The notes under the pieces are model-generated. The model did no database searches. It saw only the letters and a list, made by a program, of their open reading frames with translations, and was not told the DNA's origin. From Chloroflexota bacterium (lineage in GTDB: Bacteria > Chloroflexota > UBA6077 > FW602-bin22): a stretch of DNA of 64,000 nucleotides. The DNA is taken from the NCBI GenBank assembly GCA_016875715.1, contig VGOZ01000002.1:22028-86027 (forward strand). The letters run 5' to 3'. Within the stretch, counting starts at the first letter, position 1. Each line of letters starts with the position of its first letter. This document shows, piece by piece, positions 8,629 to 16,825 of the stretch. The position numbers were made by a program, and so were the translations under genes.

Positions 8629-9744
8629 CTACGAGTAGACGAGGACCGATCGGGCGACCTCGCCGCGATCGAGCAGGTCGAACGCATGGTTGATGTCGTC
8701 GAGGCCGAGCCGGCGCGAGACCAGCTCGCGCAGCTTCACCTTCCCGCCCATGAACAGGTCGACGATCATTGGCAGGTCGACTCGCTGGCGTGAGCCGCCG
8801 AACGAGCTGCCGGAGAGCACTCGCTCCTGGACGAGCAGCGAGGGGTCGATCGTGATCTTCGAACCGTGGGGTGACACGCCGATGACGTACGCCTCGCCGC
8901 CGCGGTGGAGACAATCGAGCATGGTCTCGATGACGCGCGGCGCGCCGATTGCCTCGAAGGCGTAGTCGGCGCCGAAACCGCCGGTAATCTCGCTCACCCG
9001 GCGCACCGGGTCCTCGGTGGACGCATTCACCTGATGGGTTGCCCCGAACTCCTCGGCCAGCCCCAGCTTGTACGGCAGGCGATCGACAGCGATGATCCGT
9101 CCTGCTCCGGCGAGTTCGGCGGCCTGGATAACATTGAGGCCGACGCCGCCGCAGCCGAAGACGACCACCGTCGATCCCGGTTTCACCTTCGCGCGGTTGA
9201 GGACAGCGCCCATTCCTGCCGTAACGCCGCAACTCACCAGGCAGATCACGTCCAGCGGCGCGTCCTTGCGGATGGGGATGACACCTTCCTGCAGGAGTAC
9301 CGCACGGGTGGAGAAGGAGGAGACCTGGAGGAAGTGGTTCACCGCCGAGCCGTCGCGACGGCGGATGCGACTTGTCCCGTCGAGCATCAGATGGCGCGGC
9401 CGATCGCGCAGCGCGCACAGGTTCGGCCGCCCGATCGAGCAGTAGTGGCAGGTCCCGCAACTGGGGATATAGCTCGTCAGCACATGGTCGCCGACGGCAC
9501 AGGTCGTCACCCCGGGCCCGACCGCCTCGACGACGCCCGCGCCTTCGTGCCCGAGAACGACGGGCAAATCGTGCCGCATGTCGCCGGTGATCACGTGCAG
9601 GTCGCTGTGGCACACCCCGCTGGCGACATAGCGGACCTGCACCTCGCCCGGGCCGGGCGGTAGCACGGCGATCTCCTCGATGGACAGGGGCGCCTTGACC
9701 CGATCGAGAATCGCCGCCCGTCCGGAATACTCTGGCACGGTCAT
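8629..9744 (-). CDS. Zn-dependent alcohol dehydrogenase (class III/Zn-ADH type)
   Basis: 371 residues. Catalytic zinc ligands appear in SGVCHSDLHVITG and the GHEGAGVVEAVG motif, with a third Cys in VSCGVTAGMG. The structural zinc loop is CGTCHYCSIGRPNLC. The Rossmann motif is VFGCGGVGLNVIQ followed by an acidic strand end (AVDRLPYKL), indicating NAD preference. The short chain and missing formaldehyde-dehydrogenase signature suggest an alcohol or glycol dehydrogenase. ATG at 9744 is preceded by TCAGGAGAG, unusually close; an upstream in-frame start would add unrelated residues. The gene diverges from the sensor kinase at 9849, leaving ~100 bp for both promoters. Confidence 0.88.
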   Translation of the reverse strand: MTVPEYSGRAAILDRVKAPLSIEEIAVLPPGPGEVQVRYVASGVCHSDLHVITGDMRHDLPVVLGHEGAGVVEAVGPGVTTCAVGDHVLTSYIPSCGTCHYCSIGRPNLCALRDRPRHLMLDGTSRIRRRDGSAVNHFLQVSSFSTRAVLLQEGVIPIRKDAPLDVICLVSCGVTAGMGAVLNRAKVKPGSTVVVFGCGGVGLNVIQAAELAGAGRIIAVDRLPYKLGLAEEFGATHQVNASTEDPVRRVSEITGGFGADYAFEAIGAPRVIETMLDCLHRGGEAYVIGVSPHGSKITIDPSLLVQERVLSGSSFGGSRQRVDLPMIVDLFMGGKVKLRELVSRRLGLDDINHAFDLLDRGEVARSVLVYS

Positions 9745-9848
9745 CTCTCCTGACGCGGATGTGGCCGCAGAATAGACGAGCCAGGGGTGCGGCGGGGCCG
9801 GACGACAACGCCGTAGGGGCGCTGCGTGCGCGCGACTACCATGCTCCC

Positions 9849-12212
9849 ATGTCCGGGCCCGATGCGCTCGCCCGCCTCTACGCCGCAACCGCCTCGCTGG
9901 CGAGAGGTAGCACCGACGAGCGGGAGGTGCTCGGACAGATCGCCCGCTCGGCGGCGGAACTGCTGCGCGCGCCCTACGCAGCGGTCGGGATCGTCGACGA
10001 TCACGGTGACCTGCGCGAGTTCGTCGTCCACGGCCTGACCGACGATGAGTACGCGCGCCTCAAGGATCACCCACCGATCGGGCGCGGCATCCTCGGCGCG
10101 CTTCTCCGCGAGGGTAGACCCCTCCGCCTCGACGATCTGACCCGCGATCCTCTCGCGGCCGGCTTCCCGATCCATCACCCGCCGATGCGCGCGTTCCTCG
10201 GCCTGCCCCTCCATCTCGACGGCCGGGTCATCGGCCGCCTCTATGCGACGCATGCGCGTGCGGGTGTCTTCGACGAGGACGACGAACGCCTGGCGATGGG
10301 CTTCGCCGCCGCAGCCAGCGTCGCGATCGGCAACGCACGGCTCGCCACCTCGCTCCGCGCCCAGACCGACGCCGCGGTGCTGGCCTCCAGCCAGTTGTGG
10401 GCCGTGCTCGATGCCCTCGAACAGGGCGTCATCGTCACCGATCCCGCGGGCACGATCGTCGTCGTCGGCGACCGCATCGCCGGACTCGTCGGGGCCTCCT
10501 CCCCGCTCGCTGGCCAGAACGAGGAGGTGCTCGCGACGCTTCTCGCCGCGCCAGATGTCCTGCTCTCGGCGATCGCGCTCGAGCGCGCTCAGCCCCGCAT
10601 CACCGATTCGGACGAACTCACTCTCCAGGCGTTTGACCGCACGCTGCGCCGCTACAGCGCGCCGGTGCTCGCGGTGGACGACACCCTCCTCGGCCGCGTT
10701 TCGGTGTATGCCGACGTGTCGCGCGAGAGGATCATCCAGGAGCAGATTGTCTCGGTGGAACGGCTGCGCGCGACCGGCGAGATGGCCTCTGGTCTGGCCC
10801 ACGATTTCAACAACGTCCTGGCGACGATCCTCGGCCGAGTCGAGCTCCTCCTCGGCCAGGTCACCGACGCCACGCTCATCGAGAACCTCGCCGCCGTCCA
10901 ACGCGCGGCGCGCGACGGCGCGGCGACGGTCGCGCGGATGAGGGAGTACGGCCGCCCGCTCGATCAGGCGACATTCCAGCCGTTCGCCCTGGCCACAGTC
11001 ATCGCCGAGGCGATCGAGTTCACGCGGCCGCGCTGGCGCGAGCAGGCGGTGCGCGAGGGCCGGACGATCGAAATCGAGACCCATCTGACGCCCACGCGCC
11101 CGGCGCTGGGCGAGGCGCCCGCGTTTCGCGATGTGCTCGTCAACCTGATCTTCAACGCGGTGGATGCGATGCCCCACGGCGGCACCATCGCGATCGGCCT
11201 GGCGCCAGCCGGCGGCGGCGCGGAACTGACCATCCGCGATACGGGCATGGGGATGACGCCGGCGCTGCAGCGGCGGATCTTCGAACCGTTCTTCACCACG
11301 AAGGGGGAGCGCGGCTCGGGCCTCGGACTGGCGATGGTGCGCAAGGTGATCGCCTCGCTCGGCGGCCACATCGACGTCACCAGCGCCCCGGGCGATGGCA
11401 CGACCTTCACCATCTGGCTGCCGGCGACGGATCGTCCCGCCCCGACGACGGCGGCCCAGAGCACCGCCGATCAGCGACCCCGCCGACTCGGGCGTATCGT
11501 CCTGATCGATGATCAGACGGACGTGCGGGACACCGAGGCGATGCTCCTGCGCGCCGAAGGACACGACCTGCGCGCGTTCAGCGATCCTGCCGTAGCGCTC
11601 GGCGCGATCGATGAGGACCCGCCCGACCTCGTTATCACGGACCTGGGAATGCCTGGTTTGACGGGGTGGGACGTGGCGCGGGCGCTCCAGGCGCGCCATC
11701 CTGCCCTGCCGGTTATCTTCCTCACGGGATGGGGACGCGAGTTGACGGCGGCGCAATTGCGCGAGGGCGGGGTGAGCGGCGTCATCCCCAAGCCAATGGA
11801 TCTCTCCGAGGCGCGAAGGGCGATCGACGCGGCGTTGCCGCACGGCGATCAACCGCTCCGGGTCCTCATCGCGGACGATTCGGCGGCGTTCGCTGCGGTC
11901 CTCGCCCTGCTCTTCCGCCAGGCCGGGCACCACGCTCGGACAGCCGCGACCGCGGACGCGGCGCTCGGGATTCTCGCCACCGACCGCCACGACCTGATCG
12001 TGCTGGATGCCAATCTCCCCGCAGCGCTCGATCTCGCGCGCAAGCCGCACGCCGGCGCGCCTCTCCTCTGCGTAGCAAGCGGGAGCCCCGAGGGAGAGAT
12101 GACCGATCTTGTGCCCGGAGCGGCCCTCTACGTCGAGAAAGTGCGCGTCCCGGAGCGTCTGGACGAGATCGTGCGACGGACCCGTGAGCGCGAGGTGGCG
12201 GCACATGTCTGA
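9849..12212 (+). CDS. Hybrid sensor histidine kinase: GAF, PAS-like, kinase, two receivers
   Basis: 787 residues with no membrane segments, so a cytoplasmic sensor. Residues ~10-165 form a GAF domain (RSAAELLRAPYAAVGIVDD, FLGLPLHLDGRVIGRLY). Residues ~180-295 look PAS-like. The phospho-acceptor is His318 in GLAHDFNNVLATI. The ATP-binding domain has NLIFNAVDAMPHGG, DTGMGM and GSGLGLAMVRKV. Receiver 1 carries Asp598 (LVITDLGMPG) and Lys in VIPKPMD. Receiver 2 (~residues 675-780) carries Asp720 (LIVLDANLP) and Lys in YVEKVR but lacks the usual MPG turn and may be atypical. There is no DNA-binding output domain, so the signal probably passes to another protein. The next gene overlaps its end. The start MSGPDAL was chosen at the family-like N-terminus. 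Confidence 0.92.
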   Translation: MSGPDALARLYAATASLARGSTDEREVLGQIARSAAELLRAPYAAVGIVDDHGDLREFVVHGLTDDEYARLKDHPPIGRGILGALLREGRPLRLDDLTRDPLAAGFPIHHPPMRAFLGLPLHLDGRVIGRLYATHARAGVFDEDDERLAMGFAAAASVAIGNARLATSLRAQTDAAVLASSQLWAVLDALEQGVIVTDPAGTIVVVGDRIAGLVGASSPLAGQNEEVLATLLAAPDVLLSAIALERAQPRITDSDELTLQAFDRTLRRYSAPVLAVDDTLLGRVSVYADVSRERIIQEQIVSVERLRATGEMASGLAHDFNNVLATILGRVELLLGQVTDATLIENLAAVQRAARDGAATVARMREYGRPLDQATFQPFALATVIAEAIEFTRPRWREQAVREGRTIEIETHLTPTRPALGEAPAFRDVLVNLIFNAVDAMPHGGTIAIGLAPAGGGAELTIRDTGMGMTPALQRRIFEPFFTTKGERGSGLGLAMVRKVIASLGGHIDVTSAPGDGTTFTIWLPATDRPAPTTAAQSTADQRPRRLGRIVLIDDQTDVRDTEAMLLRAEGHDLRAFSDPAVALGAIDEDPPDLVITDLGMPGLTGWDVARALQARHPALPVIFLTGWGRELTAAQLREGGVSGVIPKPMDLSEARRAIDAALPHGDQPLRVLIADDSAAFAAVLALLFRQAGHHARTAATADAALGILATDRHDLIVLDANLPAALDLARKPHAGAPLLCVASGSPEGEMTDLVPGAALYVEKVRVPERLDEIVRRTREREVAAHV

Positions 12213-12444
12213 GATCCCTGCCGCCGACCTGCGCGCACTCCTGCACGACCTGCACAGTACTGCGGCGCAGGACGCCGCGACCGCGCGGATCGCCCTCACG
12301 ATCTGGCGCCAGGCGCGCGACCGGGGCAATGACGCGCTGGCGAAGACCGCGGCTGCGGATATCGAAGCCGCGCTCGAGAGCTTGTTCATTGCGCTGGCGC
12401 GAATCGAGGCGCGCGGCAAGGAGATCCTTCGTGACCGAGCCTGA
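12205..12444 (+). CDS. Small helical protein translationally coupled to the hybrid kinase
   Basis: A 79-residue protein starting at an ATG that lies inside the last codons of the kinase gene (8-base overlap). The sequence is Ala-rich and wholly helical in character (DLRALLHDLHSTAAQ, then AALESLFIALARIEARGKEIL). It has His residues near the N-terminus, but not the HxxKG motif of an Hpt phosphotransferase. Tight coupling suggests it works with the kinase, perhaps as a binding partner or phosphorelay adaptor. That is inference from position only; I do not recognise the family. Confidence 0.65.
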   Translation: MSEIPAADLRALLHDLHSTAAQDAATARIALTIWRQARDRGNDALAKTAAADIEAALESLFIALARIEARGKEILRDRA

Positions 12445-12513
12445 AGCGGCTTCGTCGGCCGCGCGTCTCGGAGCCTGAAGACGAGGCGTACAGGGTACTC
12501 CGATCGTTTTAGG

Positions 12514-12523
12514 GGGTATACCC
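12514..12523. promoter_or_regulatory. GGGTATACCC palindrome upstream of the DoxD-like gene
   Basis: A perfect 10-bp palindrome inside TAGGGGGTATACCCTG, 79 bases before the downstream start codon. The TAGGGGGTAT half resembles one half of the operators bound by CsoR/CstR-type repressors (ATACCCCCTAGGGGGTAT). The other half is not present, so this may be a different operator or a promoter element. A CstR-like connection would suit a sulfur-oxidation-type membrane protein, but this is only a resemblance. Confidence 0.35.
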
Positions 12524-12601
12524 TGAGGAAGAGTGGTCGGTCGATGAGGATCATCAGGGCATCGGTCGAGGCGAGATCTCTCAGGAGGAGGCAATACTCA
12601 G

Positions 12602-13201
12602 ATGGCACAGTTCTCGTCGCTTCTTCGCGGTGGCGTCCACGTCGAGGATCCGCCGATCGCGAAGTTCCTGTTCAACAGTTCGGTCGCGGCCTGGCTCTGG
12701 CTGGTGGTGCGCGTGTACTTGGGCTACCAATGGCTCGACGCAGGGCTCCACAAGGTCGGCGAGCCGGCCTGGGCGTTCGGCGGCGGTTCGGCGATCCTCG
12801 GCTACTGGCAGCGCGCGGTGGCGATCCCCGCGCCGCCGGCACGGCCGCTGATCACCTACGACTGGTTCCGCGCGTTCCTGCAGTGGCTCATCGATATCCA
12901 GGCACAGACCTGGTTCGGCGGCCTGATCGCATGGGGTGAGGTGCTCGTCGGCGTGGGCCTCATCGTGGGTGCGCTGGTCGGCATCGCGGCATTCTTTGGC
13001 GCGCTTATGAACATGAACTTCATGCTCGCCGGCACCACGAGCAGCAACCCGGTTCTGTTCCTCCTCGCGGTCGGCCTGATGCTTGCCTGGAAGAACGCGG
13101 GTCTCATCGGCCTGGACCGGCTCCTGCTCCCGATGCTGGGCACGCCGTGGCCTTCCCAGGAGCAGGCCGCCGCGCTGAGGTCGGCGACCATCCACGCCTA
13201 A
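12602..13201 (+). CDS. DoxD/DoxX-type membrane protein (thiosulfate:quinone oxidoreductase-like subunit)
   Basis: 199 residues, four predicted membrane helices (around residues 30-48, 100-120, 122-150, 152-172) with a conserved RVYLGYQWLDAGLHKVGEPAW motif after helix 1. That motif is typical of DoxX-family proteins related to the large (DoxD-like) subunit of archaeal thiosulfate:quinone oxidoreductase. Many bacterial members are uncharacterised quinone-linked proteins. A strong AGGAGGAG ribosome site lies ~10 nt before the ATG. The gene is monocistronic: a 13-bp-stem hairpin follows 23 bases after its stop. A second, shorter DoxX protein occurs at 50.5 kb. Confidence 0.8.
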   Translation: MAQFSSLLRGGVHVEDPPIAKFLFNSSVAAWLWLVVRVYLGYQWLDAGLHKVGEPAWAFGGGSAILGYWQRAVAIPAPPARPLITYDWFRAFLQWLIDIQAQTWFGGLIAWGEVLVGVGLIVGALVGIAAFFGALMNMNFMLAGTTSSNPVLFLLAVGLMLAWKNAGLIGLDRLLLPMLGTPWPSQEQAAALRSATIHA

Positions 13202-13223
13202 CCGTTCCGCGCTCGCCTCGAAT

Positions 13224-13252
13224 GGCCGGGGTCCCCATCGGGGACCCCGGCC
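13224..13252 (+). terminator. Strong hairpin downstream of the DoxD-like gene
   Basis: Perfect 13-bp inverted repeat GGCCGGGGTCCCC / GGGGACCCCGGCC with a 3-base loop, followed by TCTTGCTCT. The weak T-run is common for terminators in high-GC genomes. It begins 23 bases after the stop codon. Confidence 0.75.
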
Positions 13253-13618
13253 TCTTGCTCTGGAATCGGCAGCTCTCGGTCTCCGGCTGGAGTCACCGAA
13301 CGCGAACGCGATAGCCAGTCCGCCCAACCGCCCGGAGCGGGCGCCAGGATCGGACGCACGGCGAGGGACCCACCCGGCGCCGTTCGGGGACCCCGCTGGC
13401 CGACGCACCGCTCGTGGTGCCGAAGTGTCGACCTTCGCCCGCCGCAGTGGGAGGGATGGAGCGACGCGGAGGTGAGGGCCGCCCTCAGCCGCCGGCGGAC
13501 TCGGGTTTTCCCCTGATGGCGCGTCCCCTGAATTCCCGTACCGTCCTCGACACGATCCACAGACAGATGTGAGGTCGCAGGCGTCCCAGGACGCACACGA
13601 GGAGGTGGAGTTCTCACA
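13253..13618. other. Upstream region of nirK, no gene seen
   Basis: 366 bases between the terminator hairpin and nirK. Long frames on either strand read as low-complexity Arg/Pro-rich sequence. It should contain the nirK promoter. I looked for an FNR/NnrR-type TTGAT-N4-ATCAA box and found none. The only clear signal is the ribosome site GAGGAGGTGGAG 9-16 bases before the ATG at 13619. Confidence 0.5.
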
Positions 13619-15115
13619 ATGGCAACGATCACCCGTCCCCCGGTCGAGCCCGGCGCGCCCTCCGGTGGACCCGGTAAGCGAGGCGGCATCTCCGTCGGTC
13701 CGCTGCTCGCATTTGTCGGTGTCATCGCGATCCTGCTCATGGCCGCGATGGTGGCGATGAACTACATGCTCCTCAGCGGCCGGGGCGCAGCCGGGCAGGT
13801 CGCCGTGGCCGCGCCGACCACGAAGGTGGGTCCGTCGGCCATCTCAGTCGTTGCTACTGAGTTCAAGTTCACGCCTGCTGAAGTGACGATCCCCGGGCCG
13901 GGCGATCTGACGGCCACGATCGACAACAAGGGTCTCATCGAGCACGACCTGGTGATCGAGGGGATCGATGGGCGCGTGCTCGCGGCCGGTGGCGCGAAAG
14001 CCAGTGGAGTCTTCAAGCTCGCGAAGAACGGCGTCTACAACTTCATCTGCACGATCCCTGGCCACAAGGAGGCCGGTATGGTGGGTCGGCTGGTTGTGGG
14101 CACGCCGGAGCAGACCGCCGCCAAGCCAGATCAGATCGCCTATGGCCCTGGACCGGCCGCAGTGGTCCAGCCCCCCGTGAGCCTGAAGCCCGCGGACGCC
14201 GCCGCGAAGCCGCTGCCGCTCCCTCAGGTCGCAGCGCCAGTCAACCGCACCGCTCCTGCGAACGTGAACGTCACAATCGAGACGCAGGAGATCACCGCGA
14301 AACTGGCCGATGGCGTCACCTACACGCTCTGGACCTTCGGGGGCACGGTGCCGGGTCCGATGGTCCGCGTGCGCCAGGGCGATACCGTCACCATGACCCT
14401 GAAGAACAACGCCTCCAGCAAGGTGACCCACTCGATCGACTTCCACTCGGCGACCGGTCCCGGTGGCGGGGCAAAGGTGACCCAGGTGCCGCCGGGTCAG
14501 GAGGCAACGTTCTCGTTCAAGGCTCTCAACCCCGGCGTCTACGTCTACCACTGTGCCACGCCGATGGTCGCGCATCACATCGCGAATGGGATGTACGGCC
14601 TGATGATCGTCGAGCCGCCCGGCGGCTATCCAAAGGTCGATCGCGAGTTCTACGTGATGCAGGGTGAGTTCTACCTCGCCGGAAAGCGGGGCCAGGAGGG
14701 GCACCACGAGTTCTCGATGGAGAAGATGCTCAATGAGGAGCCGGACTACGCGCTGTTCAACGGCAGCGTCGGTGCGTTGACCAACGGTGCGATGAAGGCG
14801 CGCGTCGGCGAGACCGTGCGTATCTTCTTCGGCGTCGGCGGGCCGAACCTCACGTCCAGTTTTCACGTCATCGGCGAGATCTTCGATCGGGTCTATCCCG
14901 AGGGTGCGAGCGAGTTCATGACCAACGTACAGACGACGCTCGTGCCGACCGGAGGCAGCGCGGTCGTCGATTTCAAACTGGAGGTGCCCGGCAACTACGT
15001 GCTCGTCGACCACAGTCTTGGCCGCCTGGAAAAGGGTCTGGCCGGCATCCTGGAGGTCGAGGGGCCGGCGAATCCGGAGGTCTTCAACCCGATCAACCCC
15101 TTGCCGAAGCCCTGA
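13619..15115 (+). CDS. nirK: Copper-containing nitrite reductase with N-terminal membrane anchor and extra cupredoxin domain
   Basis: 498 residues. One membrane helix (~27-50) anchors the protein outside the membrane. Residues ~65-162 form a blue-copper domain with ligands His109, Cys144, His149 and Met154. Residues ~205-485 form the two-domain NirK core. Type 1 copper ligands are His271, Cys312, His320 and Met325; type 2 ligands are His276, His311 and His465; the catalytic pair is Asp274 and His416. The enzyme reduces nitrite to nitric oxide, and the fused N-terminal cupredoxin probably relays electrons to the type 1 site. Fused cupredoxin-NirK forms are known in Chloroflexota and some other phyla. 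Two copper genes follow (cupredoxin-like lipoprotein, SCO1-PCuAC). No norB-like NO reductase is nearby. Confidence 0.95.
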   Translation: MATITRPPVEPGAPSGGPGKRGGISVGPLLAFVGVIAILLMAAMVAMNYMLLSGRGAAGQVAVAAPTTKVGPSAISVVATEFKFTPAEVTIPGPGDLTATIDNKGLIEHDLVIEGIDGRVLAAGGAKASGVFKLAKNGVYNFICTIPGHKEAGMVGRLVVGTPEQTAAKPDQIAYGPGPAAVVQPPVSLKPADAAAKPLPLPQVAAPVNRTAPANVNVTIETQEITAKLADGVTYTLWTFGGTVPGPMVRVRQGDTVTMTLKNNASSKVTHSIDFHSATGPGGGAKVTQVPPGQEATFSFKALNPGVYVYHCATPMVAHHIANGMYGLMIVEPPGGYPKVDREFYVMQGEFYLAGKRGQEGHHEFSMEKMLNEEPDYALFNGSVGALTNGAMKARVGETVRIFFGVGGPNLTSSFHVIGEIFDRVYPEGASEFMTNVQTTLVPTGGSAVVDFKLEVPGNYVLVDHSLGRLEKGLAGILEVEGPANPEVFNPINPLPKP

Positions 15116-15160
15116 GCCGATAAGGGCGACGACAGGGAGGTCCGTCCGGGCCTCGCGCCT

Positions 15161-15179
15161 ATCCGGGCAAAACCCGGAT
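15161..15179. terminator. Inverted repeat downstream of nirK
   Basis: ATCCGGG / CCCGGAT with a 5-base A-rich loop, starting 46 bases after the nirK stop. There is no T-run after it, so it may be a processing or attenuating hairpin between nirK and the next copper genes rather than a full terminator. Confidence 0.4.
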
Positions 15180-15232
15180 GCCTGGTGGGCCCCAGCATCG
15201 TGCAATCCCGTGGAGAGGGGGGCTTGTCGCAA

Positions 15233-15607
15233 ATGATGCGCCTTGCGGCGATGGTCGTACTCGTCGCACTGCTCGCGGCCTGCGCTTCGGCGATGCCGCC
15301 ATCGGCTGCCACGGCGATCCCCGACCTGACGATCACGATCCCGCCCGGCGCGGCGCTCGCCGAGATGTCCGGCGCGGTCAGCGTCGCCATGCCTTCCACG
15401 CTCCGCGTCGTCGTCGGCCAGCGCATCCTGGTGCGGAACGACGACCAGGCGATGCACTATTTCCTGGAGCGGCCGATCGCACCCGGCGATACGCTCGTCC
15501 AGACGTTCGCCAGCGCGGGCACGTTTCGCTTCGCCGGAATGCGCAGTTGCTCCGTAGGGCAGATCTCAAGCCTGACCGTCGAGGTCCTTCCCGGAGGTGT
15601 CGCGTGA
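15233..15607 (+). CDS. Small cupredoxin-like lipoprotein
   Basis: 124 residues with a lipoprotein signal: MMRLAAMVVLVALLAAC, lipobox LAAC. The ~100-residue mature domain is beta-rich and plastocyanin-like (LRVVVGQRILVRNDDQAMHYFLE ... GTFRFAGMRSCSVGQ), with potential copper ligands His in AMHYF, Cys in MRSCS and several Met. It lies between nirK and the SCO1-PCuAC fusion and overlaps the latter's GTG start by 4 bases, so it is probably an envelope electron carrier or copper donor for NirK. The full type 1 ligand set cannot be assigned. The start at 15233 was chosen over an upstream in-frame ATG because it opens directly on the signal peptide and follows GAGAGGGG. Confidence 0.75.
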   Translation: MMRLAAMVVLVALLAACASAMPPSAATAIPDLTITIPPGAALAEMSGAVSVAMPSTLRVVVGQRILVRNDDQAMHYFLERPIAPGDTLVQTFASAGTFRFAGMRSCSVGQISSLTVEVLPGGVA

Positions 15608-16680
15608 GGACGCCGACCCTGCGCGTGCCCGACACAGCTTTCGAGTCCGACAGTCGTGCCCCGGGCCGCGCCACGAGGGTGGGGCGATGGATCGTTGCCG
15701 CCCTCGCCGCTCTGGCCGGAGCGGCGGCATTGGGCGGGCTGGCCGTCTTGCTCCAATGGGGGCCGTTCGCGCCGCCCGCGCCGTGGAATGGGGGTGCGAT
15801 CGACCCGGCCCACGATGTAGGCGCTCTGACTCTCCTGCGCGCCGATGGCGTTCCTTTTCGGGAGACCGACCTGATCGGCCGGACGACGCTGTTCTTCTTC
15901 GGCTACACCCGCTGCCCGGATGTCTGTCCGCTGGCACTGGCGCACGCCGCGCAGGTGGTGCGCGCGATGGGCGCGGATGGTGTGGGGCTGGACGTGTACT
16001 TTGTGACCGTCGATCCGGAGCGCGATACACCAGACCACCTGCGTGCCTATACCGCCAACTTCGGGCCTCGGGTCGTCGGACTCACGGGCACTGCCAGCCA
16101 GTTGGCCGCGGCCTACCGCGCCTTCGGCGTCGTGTCGGCAAGACGCCCGATCGAAGGACGTGCGGATGACTACTCGGTGGATCACAGCACGTACGTCTAC
16201 CTTCTCGATGCGACGGCGCGCGTTCGCCTGATCTACGGATTCGATCAGAATCCCGCCGGATTGGCGGAGGACGCGCGCCGGCTGATGCGCGAGCAGGTCG
16301 TCCGCGTGACGGGTGGGTGGACGCGAGCGGTCGCCCCGGGGATGACCGCCGGTGGCTTTCTCTTGATAGAAAACCGCGGCGCGGCCGATCGCCTCATCGG
16401 AGCGCGTTCCGACGTCGCGGACCGGGTGGAGATTCACCGTACGACGATCGAGAACGGGATGGCGCGGATGGAAAAGGTGTCCGTACTGCCATTGCCGTTC
16501 GGTTCCACCCGCCTCGAGCCGGGCGGCCTGCACCTGATGCTCGTGGATGTGCGCCGTGCGCTGGCCGCCGACGAACGGATCGCGGTGACGCTCACTTTCG
16601 AGAACGCGGGAGAACTGCCGGCGGTGCTCGTCGTGCTGCCAGCGGGCGCCGCGATGCCGCCGGCGGGGACGGGGCGATGA
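15604..16680 (+). CDS. SCO1/SenC - PCuAC fusion copper chaperone
   Basis: 358 residues, GTG start overlapping the lipoprotein stop (GTGA). One membrane helix (~29-50) is followed by an SCO1/SenC thioredoxin-fold domain (~75-220) with the copper site GYTRCPDVCPLA and the distal His in DHSTYVYLL. Residues ~230-350 form a PCuAC domain: GMTAGGFLLIENRG, then His-x10-Met (HRTTIENGMARM) and, about 20 residues later, His-x-Met (GLHLM), the expected H-x10-M-x21-H-x-M copper site with spacing shorter by one. SCO1 and PCuAC proteins hand copper to oxidase CuA/CuB sites, and to NirK in some bacteria. Here both are one polypeptide encoded just after nirK, arguing for NirK copper loading. Confidence 0.9.
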   Translation: MRTPTLRVPDTAFESDSRAPGRATRVGRWIVAALAALAGAAALGGLAVLLQWGPFAPPAPWNGGAIDPAHDVGALTLLRADGVPFRETDLIGRTTLFFFGYTRCPDVCPLALAHAAQVVRAMGADGVGLDVYFVTVDPERDTPDHLRAYTANFGPRVVGLTGTASQLAAAYRAFGVVSARRPIEGRADDYSVDHSTYVYLLDATARVRLIYGFDQNPAGLAEDARRLMREQVVRVTGGWTRAVAPGMTAGGFLLIENRGAADRLIGARSDVADRVEIHRTTIENGMARMEKVSVLPLPFGSTRLEPGGLHLMLVDVRRALAADERIAVTLTFENAGELPAVLVVLPAGAAMPPAGTGR

Positions 16681-16825
16681 GGGTTCCCACACTCCTCCGG
16701 GCGCCGGTGTCCCCCGAGCGCCGCCATCCGGGTAAAGCCCCGACGCCGCGCGCCAGGTGCCTCGCGATGATGCGACCGACAGGAGTTGCGCGCCGCGAGC
16801 GCTCGATCCCAACGGAGGTGCGAAG

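Noticed and set aside
9741..12608. A 955-codon minus-strand frame opposite the hybrid kinase
   Set aside because: Antisense shadow: the plus strand encodes all kinase and receiver motifs, and the minus translation is Arg-rich with no domain.
13253..13618. FNR/NnrR box before nirK
   Set aside because: No TTGAT-N4-ATCAA-like dyad is present; the regulator of nirK cannot be guessed from sequence.
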